This document shows, piece after piece, positions 10,376 through 22,468 of a stretch of 64,000 bases of DNA. The number at the start of each line of letters is the position of its first letter. The stretch's first letter is position 1. The translations under genes were made by a program, and so were the position numbers. The notes under the pieces are model-generated. The model was not told the origin of the DNA, searched no databases, and saw nothing but the letters and a program-made list of their open reading frames with translations. The DNA comes from Augochlora pura (lineage: Eukaryota; Arthropoda; Insecta; Hymenoptera; Halictidae): assembly GCF_028453695.1 (NCBI RefSeq), contig NC_135772.1, forward strand, positions 6,882,001 through 6,946,000, written 5' to 3'.

Positions 10376-11000
10376 TCATACGATTAAGAGGCGGCATCGC
10401 ATCGAACGTGACCGGGCGAGCCGAGGAAAAACGTCGAAACCGAAAGTTCGGCCGGAGACACGTTGATATCGCAGAGACGAAAAGTTTTCGCTCTCATCGA
10501 GCTTCTTTTTGAGTTTCCGGATGTTCGACGGAGATGCCGGGGGATCGTCTAGTTTTTGTCGGCGACGCGATGCTCTTCTTGCAGATAGGCCATAAATGGC
10601 CGAGCTCGTAATTTCGAATAAAGGAAGCATAACCGTGCGTCTTAAACTCGAACTTAAAAAGAGGAAGAGAAAATAGAAGGGGGGGGGGGGGGGGGGAAGG
10701 GACTGTGGGCAAAACGGGGGTGCTGAAAACCCCGCGGACGGTGCGGGGATGCGGCGGAAAAAAAACGATCCGTTCGACTATTAGTGGCACACCATTACCT
10801 CGCGATGCATTCATAACAACCGCGCCACCGTTTTCTACTTTTACGATCCCGGCGACCCGACATCGTCGATATTGCACAGTTCCTTGGAACAGGAGCGGAG
10901 ATCCGCGCAGAAAACGGCGGAAAATCATTTTTCGTAATTATAATTGTCAAGCACGATCTGGGACATCGTATAGGCCATGTAGTATGAGACGCCACATTAT
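10376..11000. other. GC-rich island, no credible gene
   Basis: Overlapping frames of 66 to 144 codons are open on both strands because the block is CG-rich. The longest (minus, 10494-10928) is interrupted by a Pro run coded by the poly-G tract and resembles no protein I know. The block may be regulatory. Confidence 0.3.
10679..10696. repeat. 18-base G homopolymer
   Basis: Eighteen consecutive G residues, flanked by further purines. Such a run is prone to length error in assembly and can form quadruplex structure. Confidence 0.95.
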
Positions 11001-11499
11001 TTGAAGAGAAACTCGGTCAGTATTCGAATAGTTGTGACTCAAAACTTGGCATTTTTATTAAGACCCAAGCATTTAAGAATTTTGTTTGAACGTTTTAGGT
11101 CATCGTTCTCTTTTATTAGAACGCGATGTCTTACTTTCAAGTTTATTCAATTGATAACTTCATTCTTCTCATGACAACTATTTTGAAACAGAAATGTGGT
11201 ACATTTCTAATTGAACGTATTTTTGTAAACTTTTTGTTTTTTGAGTACCGATATTTTTCTATCAAAAATAGTTGCAACGAAAAGTATATCCGCTTAAGAT
11301 GTCCAATACTTCCCTTAGTGGTTTTTTAAAACACTCTTATACCGTTCGCTGACTAATCAAGGAAAACTCATCTATGAAAATTTCAATTCTGTAACTTGTC
11401 CGTAAGGGTAGTTACTTACTTAGAAACAAACCAATATACACTTGAAACATAAAATTGTTTAATCATAGTGACTGCTAATGAAATGCCATCGTAATGGGG

Positions 11500-11823
11500 T
11501 TAGCCCTTCCCACTTTTGTATTAGCGCCTCCCCGTTTTGGGTTGGTCCCTCCCACTTTTGTATTAGCGCCTCCCTGTTTTGGGTTGGTTCCTCCCACTTT
11601 GTATTAGCTCCGCCTTTTTTGAGGTCAACCCATCCCCGTTTTATAATAGCTCCTCTCTGTGTTGTATTAGCTCCTCCTCGTGTTTGGTTGTCGCCTCCCA
11701 TTTTTGTATTAGCCTCTTCCCTTTTGGTTTGCCCCTCCCCTTTTGGATCAACTCTTTAGAGTTGCCAGCACCCCCTTTTGTATTAGCTCATCCCACTTTG
11801 GGGTTGGCACCTTTCCTTTTAGA
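11500..11823. repeat. Degenerate 21-bp minisatellite
   Basis: About fourteen to fifteen units follow the pattern TTAG(C)-CCTCCC-(A/C)TTTTG(T/G). Units alternate between a TTTGTATTAG and a TTTTGGGTTGG type ending, especially in the first four. Divergence rises toward the right, with a non-repeat interruption near 11757-11772. Because 21 is divisible by three, all frames crossing it stay open and produce Ser/Pro/Phe-rich or, on the minus strand, Gly/Lys-rich repeats. These are not genes. Confidence 0.9.
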
Positions 11824-12523
11824 ATTGCATAATTAAAAGGTCACTTTGAGAGACAAGCTGCGGATTAACAATAACAACTGATGAGATGAGCCACAATTTC
11901 TTTACATTTCATCTGTATTTGTTGAAGACGGAATACCTGGATCTATGTTAATGAAATGTAACGTACAGAATATTAAACGAAGTCGTAATGATGAACGTGT
12001 AGCTACTGTAACTAACTACTGTAACAACCTTTGCGGACACATTACAGGGTTGAAATCTTGCACAAAAGAGCAGCTTTCCTTGCTCAGCAATCAAACGCTA
12101 TAAGAGTCATTCAAAAATCCCTAAGGACAGTTTTAATCATTTTAATAGGCTAGGTCCTTCCATAGGATATTTTATGTCATCCAAACTCATTTATTCATAC
12201 AGACCCATTTATTCAGTTTAAAATTGTACACATCGCAATTTTGTCAGTCTGTACTGACGATGACAATTGCGTTAAAAATTTTTAAAATTAGTACGTTTGA
12301 TGCATTTGTCATATTGTTGTTATCACTTTACCATGTTTCTTGTAATGTATCATTGTTAATAACCTTCCTGTGATATGTATGAGTATGAGCAGCATTTATT
12401 ATTATTATTTTTGTGAGCATCGTTACTGACACTCAACGATGGTTCAATGTTAGAAGATTACTGTCTTTTGTATTGATTCGTTTAGGAAATTGTAAATTGA
12501 ATGTAACAGTATACTTGAATAAA
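11824..12523. other. AT-rich non-coding stretch
   Basis: No gene or repeat recognised between the minisatellite and the MITE at 12524. Confidence 0.5.
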
Positions 12524-12690
12524 TTAACCCCTTACCGTACCATTTTCTTTACAATTACTATTTCTTTACAATTCATATTTCTTAGAAGAAAAAGGAATTT
12601 CATATTTATTGTGTGCTTACATCTACTCGTATGTTTAAATATTGTATTTTCATCAGGAGTCTGTTTCGTTAAAGTACGGCAAGGGGTTAA
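12524..12690 (+). mobile_element. TTAA MITE, family D
   Basis: A 167-bp element is bounded by perfect TTAA copies (12524-12527, 12687-12690). The terminal inverted repeats are CCCCTTACCGTAC on the left and, inverted, CCCCTTGCCGTAC on the right: 12 of 13 bases match. The interior is AT-rich and non-coding. The TTAA flank and CCC start indicate piggyBac-type mobilisation. Confidence 0.85.
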
Positions 12691-13087
12691 AATACAAGTA
12701 AAAGATTGCCAGAAAGTAGTACGTCGTGCGAAAATTGCGAGAACGCGAATACTTTAAAGTTAAATGTTTATGGCTACGTTATTTTTACGATTTTTCGCAA
12801 AATATTTCACGTAGTACGTTTTTACAGATATCGATTTTTAGAAGAATGGAAGGTTAGTGAGATTCTCGAAAAACAATCAAGATCCCTGTATTATTCTTGT
12901 TCGGGCCATAGTCGCGTTATTATTAAGTAAGAACATTCTTCATTGTTTGTTTTAGAGCAAGAAAAGGCCCGAAATAATATAATAGATAACAAATAATGGG
13001 CACAATTTAAAAAAATATATATACTCTAACTACTCGCGAACGTATATATCAAATCTTATGCAAAATGTTTAATAGTTTGAAAAAACA

Positions 13088-13111
13088 ATTCCTGAAAGTT
13101 GTTTCAGGAAT
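13088..13111. repeat. Perfect 10-bp inverted repeat
   Basis: ATTCCTGAAA and TTTCAGGAAT pair exactly around a GTTG loop. No T-run follows, and a bacterial-type terminator makes no sense here. The TTCNNGAA-like content resembles heat-shock or STAT-type sites, but this is only a resemblance. Confidence 0.6.
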
Positions 13112-13199
13112 CGCATTCAAGACGAGACTACTCCCTCTTATGGGATATTCTGTGGAGATAAAAGTTCAACTCGTACAGAAACTAGTATAACTTCGTAAC

Positions 13200-13720
13200 A
13201 TTGTGCGTCTGAGCATAGCTTAATTTTATTGGTCGAGAACCGGCGCACCTTACATCGGTCATCGACGCTTCGCTTAAAAATGCTCACTGTTTATTGAGCA
13301 CCTCTCGCAATACGAACAAAACAGAAGAAAAATTAGTACGGCTCGATGGCGACCAGGAAAGGGACGATGGTAAATGCTTACGGAGGACCGAGGGGCGGGG
13401 CGGGGCCAGGACAGGGGAAACGAAGAGAGGGAGCTCTAATTGAGATCAATTGCAACTCAGCCAGGGTCAACTCGCTCCAGACCGCTGCGAGGATGGCCCG
13501 GCTTCATTCTGCGCGTGTTCGCGGATATAACCTCACGCGGACGAAACGCGCGTAGCTCGCATATCAAGCAGGGAAAATTGGGGATCAATTGCTCGTGATT
13601 TCAGTCGTGAGAAATGCCACTGGCGTCGGCCAGCGTCTGATCGAGCCCGATCGTTCGCCGTGCGAAAATTAGACAGGTCGCACACGCCGATTTGTCAGCG
13701 CGGTGGTCAATCCCGATAGG
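13200..13720. other. GC-rich island, no credible gene
   Basis: A 69-codon frame (13346-13555) starts with a real ATG but its translation is Arg/Gly/Ala-rich and reflects base composition. The block is CG-dense and may be regulatory. Confidence 0.3.
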
Positions 13721-16330
13721 CAAACATTAGAAATTTTAGAGGCTGTTCTGATTCGGGAGGGTAACAAAAAAAAAAACAGTTTACTTTCTATTCTATTTTC
13801 TGGTTCGTTAACCGCCACGTCGTGTCGATGGAAATGTATTCTTGTCACGCTGCACTTTATTAGAATTTAAGAGAATCGAAAGGGCGCAAGTGATCACGAT
13901 AGTATACGAGTCTCTTAGTTGACAAGTAGTACAAATCACGCTGGACATTTGTGTAGTACTATACAAAAGATTAACCCATTGTACCTTTACTGTAACGAAA
14001 TGACGCGAGAGGATAGTGTTAACTAGACTCCGGATTTGTACATTTTGTCTAGGTGAAATACAAAATTGTAAGAACATTAAATGAATTTAAGAATATCTTT
14101 ATATTATGTAGGACTTACAAAATGATTAAAAGAGGAAAGGCATTTTTATCGGACTCACGTCATTCTTCCAATTAACTTAGACAATTTTTTGTATAAAAAT
14201 CCGCAGTCTGGCGATAGCATAATATAAAGGAAAAACTATCACTATGTGAGACCGTAATGAACAATTGTGTCTACTTAAAGTCGATTACTTAAAATAAGTA
14301 ATTATTAGAGATACTAATTTTCTTGGCTCTTATTTATATTGTCAGTAGTGATCACGTTGTTACAAAACCGGGAAGTATTCCTATGAATACAACATCGAAA
14401 CTGGTAATTAAATTTCGTAATAACTCCGCAGAAATCAGAAAAATTGTTGTATCAGTTCTAAAAAAAAAAATGTTGCTTCAGTTGCTCGGTGACTTTAGTG
14501 TCAAGATTTCAAGTTTCCAGATCGATCCGATCCACCGACAACGCGAAGCGACGAGAAGAAAAAAAAAGGACAGAGAGTGAGTCGAACGACGAGTGCTTTC
14601 AGATAACAGTTTTCGAACGACCAGCGGAAACCAAGTGGAACTCGTTGCCATATAATGGATATTACCGCTGACGACTATAAAAATTAAATCGGCAAACTTT
14701 TGGCCCTATAGTGTCGGCTATCCAATGGCGGTCGGTTGGAGGATAGGCGAGCGAACGATAAACCTTTATTACTTCGACAAAGCGCTCGACTATAGAGCAT
14801 TTCCATGGGACCATCGCGACTCTTGAAACTTAGGTTTATAGGTGTGATCATTCGGATCGATTCATTATTAACGTTACGAGATTCCTCTCAATACTTTTTT
14901 TCCCCCCTCCTTCCCTATGTATTTCTGCTAATGATCGAACGTGCTATAAAGACAAATTATATATCTATATAGCCATTGTACCTATCCTCATTTATTTTTA
15001 GTTTAATTTATTTATTGCTGTAACCGTTAGAGGCGATATTATCTATGTATATCGCGATATTAAAAATTTGAAGTTTATTGGGTAATTAGTTAGCTGTTTT
15101 TGACGAGTATACCTGTCGTAATACAAAATTTTCCTTTATGACGAGTGTCCTAACCGAAATCAGCTAATAAGTTAATAACAATATGTACTTCGATATTTTT
15201 TATCAAATTATAAATTTTATGAAAGAGTGGCATTTAAACAAAAATGTACAATATAATTACAGTAACCTTATATACTTTTCAAATCGGACAGGATCGACAA
15301 AATAATGTAATATAAAACGTTACCAATAGAGAAATGTTTAAGTACTGAGAAAATTTTTGTCACCGTATTAATTATGCACTTGCATTGTTAAGATGAGTGT
15401 CGTATGTAATTCAATTGAAATCATGGTTTATTAATTATCCACGATTTAGATTTTATAATCTTTTATTCTGAACCATATCACAGTGATCACGATAGTTTCG
15501 TGTTATCGTGCGCTTCGTGATACACGTACGGTTCTGTAATTGCGGAAACTCAAGTTTATGGGGGAGTTATCGCCATCTGAAGGTAGCCACTTCGAGTCTA
15601 TCTCGAGTACTGTGAAAAATTATAACATACTTCAAATTCTATAATGGTGCAGCTTCTTACTTAAACGAAATTGCTAAAGATATCTTTTTTTGGCAAAATC
15701 ATGTTTTACACCTATGTTTCGTAATGATATCTATTTTAATCATCTGCCTTTCAATTGATTACCACACGGAAAGATCAAATCTCATACATTTAAATTTGTA
15801 CCAGAAATATATTTACAATATGTTGGCATTCAAAACTAAAATTGAAATTGAGATATTAAATAATTGTAGAGGAATTTCAAAATGAATCGCGAGCGAATAG
15901 TTCATAAAAGTGAATGAAAATAATTCTTGCATAGCGATATATGAGCCGTTCAGTGCATACGTCGATTAACTCCATAAAACAAAAAGTCGAGAAACGCGAT
16001 GAAATGATGTACATTGTTTTTTAAAATTCCTGTTATAATATAGATTCACATATATAATATAGAATGCATAAATACAGATACATATAGCTTTCATTTAACG
16101 GTGTATAAAATTAGCAAGAAAGAATAGCCAAAAAATAATCGTCAGTAATGTTACAGTTTTTATGTGACTGGTGGAGTTAATCAATTTGGCAACTGAAAAA
16201 AGTAATAAAGTTAAATTCAGTCTTTAATTTTAAGTTTTTTATTATAGAAAAAGTTAGTTATTATATATTTTGATTACAGCTTTTCCATAAAATTACAAAT
16301 GTGAGGATTCGTCATTTCGATTTGTTGTCA
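13721..16330. other. AT-rich non-coding stretch
   Basis: No gene or recognisable mobile element. Small inverted sequences occur near 15484-15505 (CACGATA/TATCGTG arms). Confidence 0.55.
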
Positions 16331-16392
16331 AGTTTTTATAGTAAATATTACTATAAAAACTCTTACTTATTATTTTCGTATATTATACGAAA
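16331..16392. repeat. Two adjacent perfect palindromes
   Basis: At 16331-16361 two 14-bp arms (AGTTTTTATAGTAA and its exact complement) flank a 3-base centre. At 16374-16392 two 8-bp arms (TTTCGTAT/ATACGAAA) flank a 3-base centre. Both are exact and lie 12 bases apart. Confidence 0.9.
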
Positions 16393-18083
16393 TCCCGGAT
16401 GTTGAATACAAATGTGATCGATTTAACGTGAAATGGTATCATTTCTCTTGACTAATTTACAGAAAGGATAATCGTTACCGTTTTAGCGACTCTATTAACA
16501 TTTCAATACCTATTTTATTACACCAACCCATCCATGTAATAATACCAACCTAATGCTTTCCTCTAATTCCACTACCAATTATTTGTTATTTGAAATTTAT
16601 TCAGTACACTTCGGTATAATTCGGTATTTTATAAAAACGCAAATTAATTTCAATTGATGTAATTTGTATTTCGTATAAATGAACCATTGAATTGTTGAAA
16701 TCTTTACTAGCCGATTGATTTTGACTAGCGTAAATTCATTTCAATATTAATATAGCGTGAAATATGTAACGGCATCTTTGTGTCACACATTTAATGTCCA
16801 GATGAAGTCAACTGCGACGTTAGCGAAACGCAGCGATAATTTTGTTAAGAGCAGATGGCTTACATCTGGAATCCTCAACAGTTAGCATGTCGAGTCGCCA
16901 GCTAGCGATCATAAAATAACACATAGTTTCGCATCACATACTCTTATATTTAATATCATCAGAATATTGTTACATCTAGATATATTATCCATTATAGTAA
17001 CAATTACGCTATATTCTATTTATATTAGTTGACAATAAAATTATGTCTCGTTTAAGACAGTCGTTTGAGGGGGGACAGCTACTTCTTCAATTAATATTTC
17101 ATTAATAATATCAACTTCTTCATACACTAAATACACTTCAAATCATCAAAAAAATTTTAATTTTAAAATGTTTAAAAGCAAAACTTTAATATCTAAAATA
17201 TATATACAACATTAGTTTTACAGGGCACTAAGAGTCAGCGATTTTTATTGAAATATTTGTACTGGAATATATGTCACATAAACATAACTTTGCTGTCTCA
17301 ATAAATGTAAATTAAACAATTTGTTATCCGCCATCTTGAAGGAACCCATCATTGCTATAAATGCATAAACATATGTATACATTATAATAACAACAAAAAG
17401 ACCAGATTACACTCTGTTCAATGTAGTTATATCAAATATGAAACGTTCTCCTTGTGTAACCCTTTATGAGTTGTAATTCTTGAAATGGTACTAATAATGA
17501 GATGCTTGTTCAGTGACGTCTCACTGGTTGTATCGTTAGCACGGTTACTTCAATGAAATTATACAGAAGCTCCGTTCATGGCGACGGGATAGATGATTTA
17601 GGGTGGCATTGCATACAGGTAAATGGCCATGGTCAGCTCACGGCTGACTGCACGTAATTCAACAGGTGGGTAATAGAAAGGTGGGGTTAGGGCCAGCGTG
17701 TTACCTCGTTTTCCTCGGTCTCATTGAATTCCGCTCGTTTACTCCTTCACCCCACTCTCTTTGCTCACCTATCCTCGTTTCCACCCTTTCACGCAACTTC
17801 CCTTGAGTATCTCCCTCCACTATCTGCTTTCATAATCAAGGGTTCGTGTCTCGTTAAACTCGCCTCTAAAGAAGCTAAAGGGCCTTTCTTAAACCGTAAA
17901 ATTATTCTACCGCGACAATTCATCTCCAAACACTTTACCAACAATATCAACATTATTGTAGGAATATATTTAACAATAAGTTGTTTAAAATTAACAGAAA
18001 CATACCGAAATTGAGAACACGACTACTGCGAAACTCTTATGCTTCTATACACTTCGACTTCCAGAACAACTCTGCGGTCCCTT
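16393..18083. other. Non-coding stretch
   Basis: No gene recognised. A 96-codon frame at 17724-18014 begins in a CT-rich segment and has no identifiable domain. Confidence 0.5.
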
Positions 18084-18331
18084 TTAACCCTTAGCACTCG
18101 AGTGGCGCCTCTGAGGCGCCAATGAAAATCGTTAAATCATTTCAAAAATAATTTTGACATTACTGAAGACCCTTCTATTTAAAAGATTGTTAAAAGCGTA
18201 ACAGTTTTATGATTCACTAGCCTCGATTTCGTATCTATAAATCGTACTGAGTTATATAAAATGGAAATGCAGCTGGTTAAAATAGCTATTTTAGATCTAG
18301 GCTTAAAATGGTCTAGGGTGCAAAGGGTTAT
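18084..18331 (-). mobile_element. TTAA MITE, family B, copy 2
   Basis: A 248-bp element starts at TTAA 18084-18087 with CCCTTAGCACTCGAGTGGCG and ends GGTGCAAAGGG before TTAT. Its reverse complement aligns with 6488-6731: the same CCCTTTGCAC start, a shared CATTT..ATTTTAT core and the GGCGCC/CACTCGAG right end. GGCGCCTCTGAGGCGCC at 18104-18120 is a palindrome within the terminus. Confidence 0.85.
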
Positions 18332-18659
18332 TAAAGGAAACCGTTAGCCGATCATAGTTATTTAAACTGTTTAAATCGCAACGGCGGATGTTGCTCGCTC
18401 TCTTTGATGTCGCGCCTCTTGGCCCCTATAATGTCTTAAAAGTTACATAGTCCTTACAATCTAACGCTCGCCTTACATTTACGATATTACATTATTTTAA
18501 ACATATAACATCTTTTTCTCACGAAAGGTCATTTCTAAACGTCTCGTGTAAACGTTAAAATTCGTAAAATTCTTCATCTTTTCTCTAGCAACATAGTATG
18601 ACGTCATAGGTCATTGAATTCGTCTACACACGACCCATAATAACATGAAGTAAAGAATA
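18332..18659. other. Non-coding stretch
   Basis: No feature recognised. Confidence 0.5.
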
Positions 18660-18806
18660 TGCAATGCCATTTAAAAAGTTGCAGGTGATCTCAACTTTTT
18701 GTAGAAAATAAATTTTTTAAATTCAATATCTTACGAAAACATTTTTTGTCAGATTAGCAGTAGTGCTTGAAAAAAATGTGTACAGGAACTAAGGAAGCAC
18801 CCTGTA
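18660..18806 (-). repeat. TACAGGGTG-headed repeat fragment
   Basis: Reading inward from 18806 on the minus strand, the sequence starts TACAGGGTGCTTCCTTAG and continues through an AAAGTTGAGATCACC-like stretch. The head matches those at 512, 26931 and 63892. No second terminus was found, so the left limit is approximate. Confidence 0.45.
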
Positions 18807-19879
18807 TACATATACTTCGCGCGTAGTATTTTCTATGAATCAATGAAGTACGATTCGGGGCATTAGAAGGTTTCTCATAAACGAAGTACAAACTGATAAC
18901 ATCGGTCAGGTTAGATTACAGTTCGCTCGAACGCTCCGCTAAGTGCTCGGGAATTTTCCGCAGTACCCCGAACGAAAATCTTGGAAGCGAACAGGTGATT
19001 AGAGGACGGGTAAAAATGAAACTTATGAAAAATTATCTCGAACGATGAACACGACGCCTCGAAACAATTCAATGAAGCGAACCTTGCCAGCCGACAGGGA
19101 ATTAACGCACGGAAACGGGCTTCTTGCGATCATTATCGGCACAGGGAGCTAGACCGATTTTTAAGGCGTTAATGGCGGAAGGTGAGTAGCAGAATGAGTA
19201 GCAAAAGTTACGTGCCCGCGTAAAGTGTTCATAACAAGGTCATTATTCAAACTCCAACGCCGCTAAGAGCTGGCCGAATTTATTCGGCCGGTCTTCAGCC
19301 GGAGTGTTTTTTTACCGACACGACGGATTGTGTTTCATGCTTTAGTAGCCGTGATTTACAGCGCTGTCGTTAAAACGAGAGTACAAGTAAATCGCTCAAT
19401 CTTTCAACACCGAACCTATCATGCGACTCGAAATGTCCGGTTTCAAAGTTTTGTATTTTAAAATTGTTAGGATCTTAGAGACACTTTCGTTGCAATAAAA
19501 ATTGGGAAAGAATTTAAATAAATTTGGATTTGACATTCGTGTAAAGCATTGCACATCAGTTATTTAGTGTCGGTAGGTTCTATTCTTTTCAAAATTGAAA
19601 CAATAAGATAAAATAATTCAGACACAAATTTAGCATACCAGTTTAGTATTCATAAGTGTTTGTTAGTTTTTGCAGCGAGTTCTTATTAATTAACAGAATT
19701 TTAGTGTATTATAGTACTTAATATACAGAAAGTTATAAATTATATTCTTGTAAATATTAAGAACAGCTGACAAGTTTGAACAGCTGACATAATGCTTGAA
19801 AGACAAATTAAAGTACATAATATATATACAAAATTGTAATTGACACTCGCACAGAGGATTCTTTCGACAAAAATATGAC
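18807..19879. other. Non-coding stretch with a modest GC-rich core
   Basis: The core at about 18900-19330 is CG-richer than its flanks but has no long frame. No gene is recognised. Confidence 0.45.
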
Positions 19880-19995
19880 TATCTATGCTTAGTATCATTT
19901 ATGCTTACGATTTATCAATTTTCTAACATATATTTCATAGGTACTCCTTCTAGATAAGTCAGTTTTTCTATAAATCTCAGTAAAACATGTATAAT
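19880..19995 (+). repeat. Dispersed repeat (partner at 30380-30500)
   Basis: The segment shares AAGTCAGTTTTTCTAT, GGTACTCCTTCT-like and AAAACATGT-like blocks, in the same order and spacing, with 30380-30500. No terminal repeats are visible, so the class is unknown. Confidence 0.5.
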
Positions 19996-20379
19996 CTGAA
20001 CGAATCGCCAGAAACACTAAATAACAATATTTGGAGTTTTCTTTTATTTGGTCTAAGTTTCATTGAAAATGAGTTACGCAGTGCAGAAAATCATAGGATC
20101 TTTGGTCGATAAACCAATACAGTTGTTTTTTTCATAAATAAACAATAGATAGCAGCACTTATATTAACCACGGATAGATTGACCGAAATTATACGGAGGA
20201 AATTGCTTTCTTCGAAGAAAAACATTGACATTTTTCTTTCGTTTCTCTCCTGGTTGGGTTTATTTGTGCGCATCTCACAATAAAAATTATGCTTTGCGTT
20301 ATTAATAGCATCGTTACTTTTTGCAGTCAAAATCCTTACTTATTTTACTTTTAAGGCAATGGACTAACACTAATCGGCG

Positions 20380-21100
20380 TCTGAGTCGTCCATTTATAAT
20401 GCGGGCCCGTACGGCCCCGAGGCCCGCGCGTAAAAGTTGATAGCTGCAAACAAAATAAACGCTCGCAGAACCTGAAATCATGATGCAGAATTTCGGTCGA
20501 GCAGTGCCGAACCAGCGGCACGCTCGCCCGCCGACGATCGCGATGTTTCTTTTTTCGATTAGAGAGTATCGCCTAACGCTAAGTCGACAGGTGCGACAGT
20601 CGGATAGAAGACAGGTATCCGATCAATTTACCGGCAACAGCTGCAGCGCATTTCGCGCGAGGTGACGCAGTTATTTGCGAATAGCGTTGTCTCCCGTCGT
20701 ATGGGAGTAGAGTTCTACGTCCCACGAGCGCCTAGTTCTTCGACGGCAGTCTACCTCCTCGGCTTACAATTAATTTAATAGGCGAGGATTACCGGGCGGA
20801 GGTTGCTCGGTCTGTTGTCGGGAATTGAACGTATTCAATCGGTGTATCATGGGGTCCGACGGATTTTATCGGTGCAGTTTGAATGATTACCGATGGTGCA
20901 CCCGAATAGGCTTGCGATAATTAAGCTCGATTGAGTTTCCCGCGCGTATTCTTGTGCCTGGTCTAATTGCAAGGCGTTCTACATTCGCGACGAACCCGGG
21001 AGAAATCGTTAACAAGCGAAGGCGACAACACTGGGATCATCGATTTCAATCAGTCAGACACATGCCCGAACGTTCGCCCGATTGCGCAATCTGTTCCTCG
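20380..21100. other. GC-rich island, possible regulatory block
   Basis: CG-dense DNA begins beside CATTTATAATGC and includes a GGGCCCGTACGGCCCCGAGGC-like stretch. Frames are short. Nothing identifiable as a gene. Confidence 0.3.
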
Positions 21101-21246
21101 TAAGGTATTCACAAGTATTCGTAGCTTATCGACGCGGTTGTAATCTTAACTGCTTACTACTAAAATCGGAAAAGAAAATAACACTGCAATCTGTCCAGGA
21201 AATTAACACTCGATCTCACACAGCTACATTGATTAGTACTTCGTCC

Positions 21247-21345
21247 TTAATCCTTTGCGCTCGAAGATATTTAAACTCTGAATCGAAACTGGGTTCTTTT
21301 GACCTACACTATTTCCATTTTGTGGTAGACTTTATGCGTACGAAA
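21247..21345 (+). mobile_element. TTAA MITE, family B, truncated copy
   Basis: TTAATCCTTTGCGCTCGAAG at 21247 matches the left terminus of the 6488 element, and similarity continues through the GACCTACACTATTTCCATTTT core. It then gives way to a CATTTTTCATTT-type local repeat (about 21353-21409). The right terminus is missing. The 130-codon frame over 21082-21474 spans this relic and is spurious. Confidence 0.6.
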
Positions 21346-21672
21346 TTCAGTCATCTTTCATTTGATTTTATTTCTCATTCCATTTTTCATTTCATTTTTC
21401 ATTTGATTAGATATCGTAGTTGTAACATTTCTAAAGCAATACTCAGTTTTGGCTGTTTGATTGATCTACAATGAATACAATTCCTATCTTTTTAATCAAT
21501 AGATTTGTTTTGGGCACACATTTCTGACCAATATCAACTAGGTTATGTCAAGATTGCCGCTTCAATGAACCTTATATTACAAATTATGAATCTTAAAAAA
21601 CACGAACCTTAACAAGCATTTAATTGTACCTTAGACGAGATAACTTTGTCTTCAAGAATTATAAACTTCGAA

Positions 21673-21920
21673 TTAACCTTTTAGATACGGCAGGATTTTG
21701 CGCAAATAAAGTTTTTCGTAACTAAATTACGATTTTCTCTTAATATATATTTTTTCCGGATATCTATATATAGTACTAATAACATATATTCTTTTCTTAA
21801 TATATTGTATATACACACTTTCACTTTAATTGTTTGCTTCAATAAATAATAAAACAATTGAGTAAAGCACGAGCCATTCGCGAAAGCCACTATAGTGGCG
21901 CGTAGTATCTAAAAGGTTAA
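21673..21920 (-). mobile_element. TTAA MITE, family A, copy 2
   Basis: A 248-bp element lies between TTAA 21673-21676 and TTAA 21917-21920. Its terminal inverted repeats are CCTTTTAGATACGGCA and, inverted, CCTTTTAGATACTACG. Its reverse complement aligns over the full length with 5451-5700. It has intact TTAA on both sides and looks the better preserved of the two copies. Confidence 0.85.
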
Positions 21921-22099
21921 TGACCAAGGAAAGTAAATTTTTAGATTTGAAGTCTGAAATTGAATATTTCAAATTCCTAATATTAATGACATTTCAAATT
22001 AGAAATTTGAAATTTAGAATTCCGTTTTCGCCCAAGGAATCTTGAGATCAGATTCGCGATCATACAAAAGCGAAGACTGGCATGATCGCGTTCGTAGTG

Positions 22100-22340
22100 A
22101 GGAAGCAAGGAGTGTATCAGCTTGAAAAGAGCCGGTTACAGTTGGAATCGAACCAGAAGAGGAACGGGAAGAATAAGCTCGACGGAAGATTGCGGCGATG
22201 AAATTGTTAAGAAAACGAAATTCCGGCGTAGATACGCATTCCGGTCACGTTTTGGTAGCCCCATGATGGTTCACGCACGAGAAACGCGCGCGGCGAAAGA
22301 AACGAAATGTACGGGGTGGCGCACAAAAAAATAGGTTCGC
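22100..22340. other. GC-rich segment, no credible gene
   Basis: A 70-codon plus-strand frame (22122-22334) is Arg/Lys-rich with no recognisable feature. A GGTTCGATTCC-like string on the minus strand near 22148 is not part of a tRNA fold. Confidence 0.3.
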
Positions 22341-22468
22341 GGGTACAGTTTTACAGTTCCGCTGTCTTCTAACATACTGTAAGATCGAATTACATTTGGT
22401 ACGGTAGAGAAATGGTTAAATATTTGGTTAAAGTGATTTTGAGCCAGCAATTAAAGACCAAAATAAAA

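Noticed and set aside
11459..11836. Repetitive proteins on both strands
   Set aside because: Pure by-product of a 21-bp minisatellite that keeps frames open.
13088..13111. Stem-loop as a terminator
   Set aside because: Eukaryotic context and no T-run; listed only as an inverted repeat.
21082..21474. 130-codon frame
   Set aside because: Spans a truncated TTAA MITE and a CATTTT-type local repeat.
22140..22155. GGTTCGATTCC-like tRNA B-box on the minus strand
   Set aside because: The T stem does not pair and no acceptor or anticodon stem can be formed around it.
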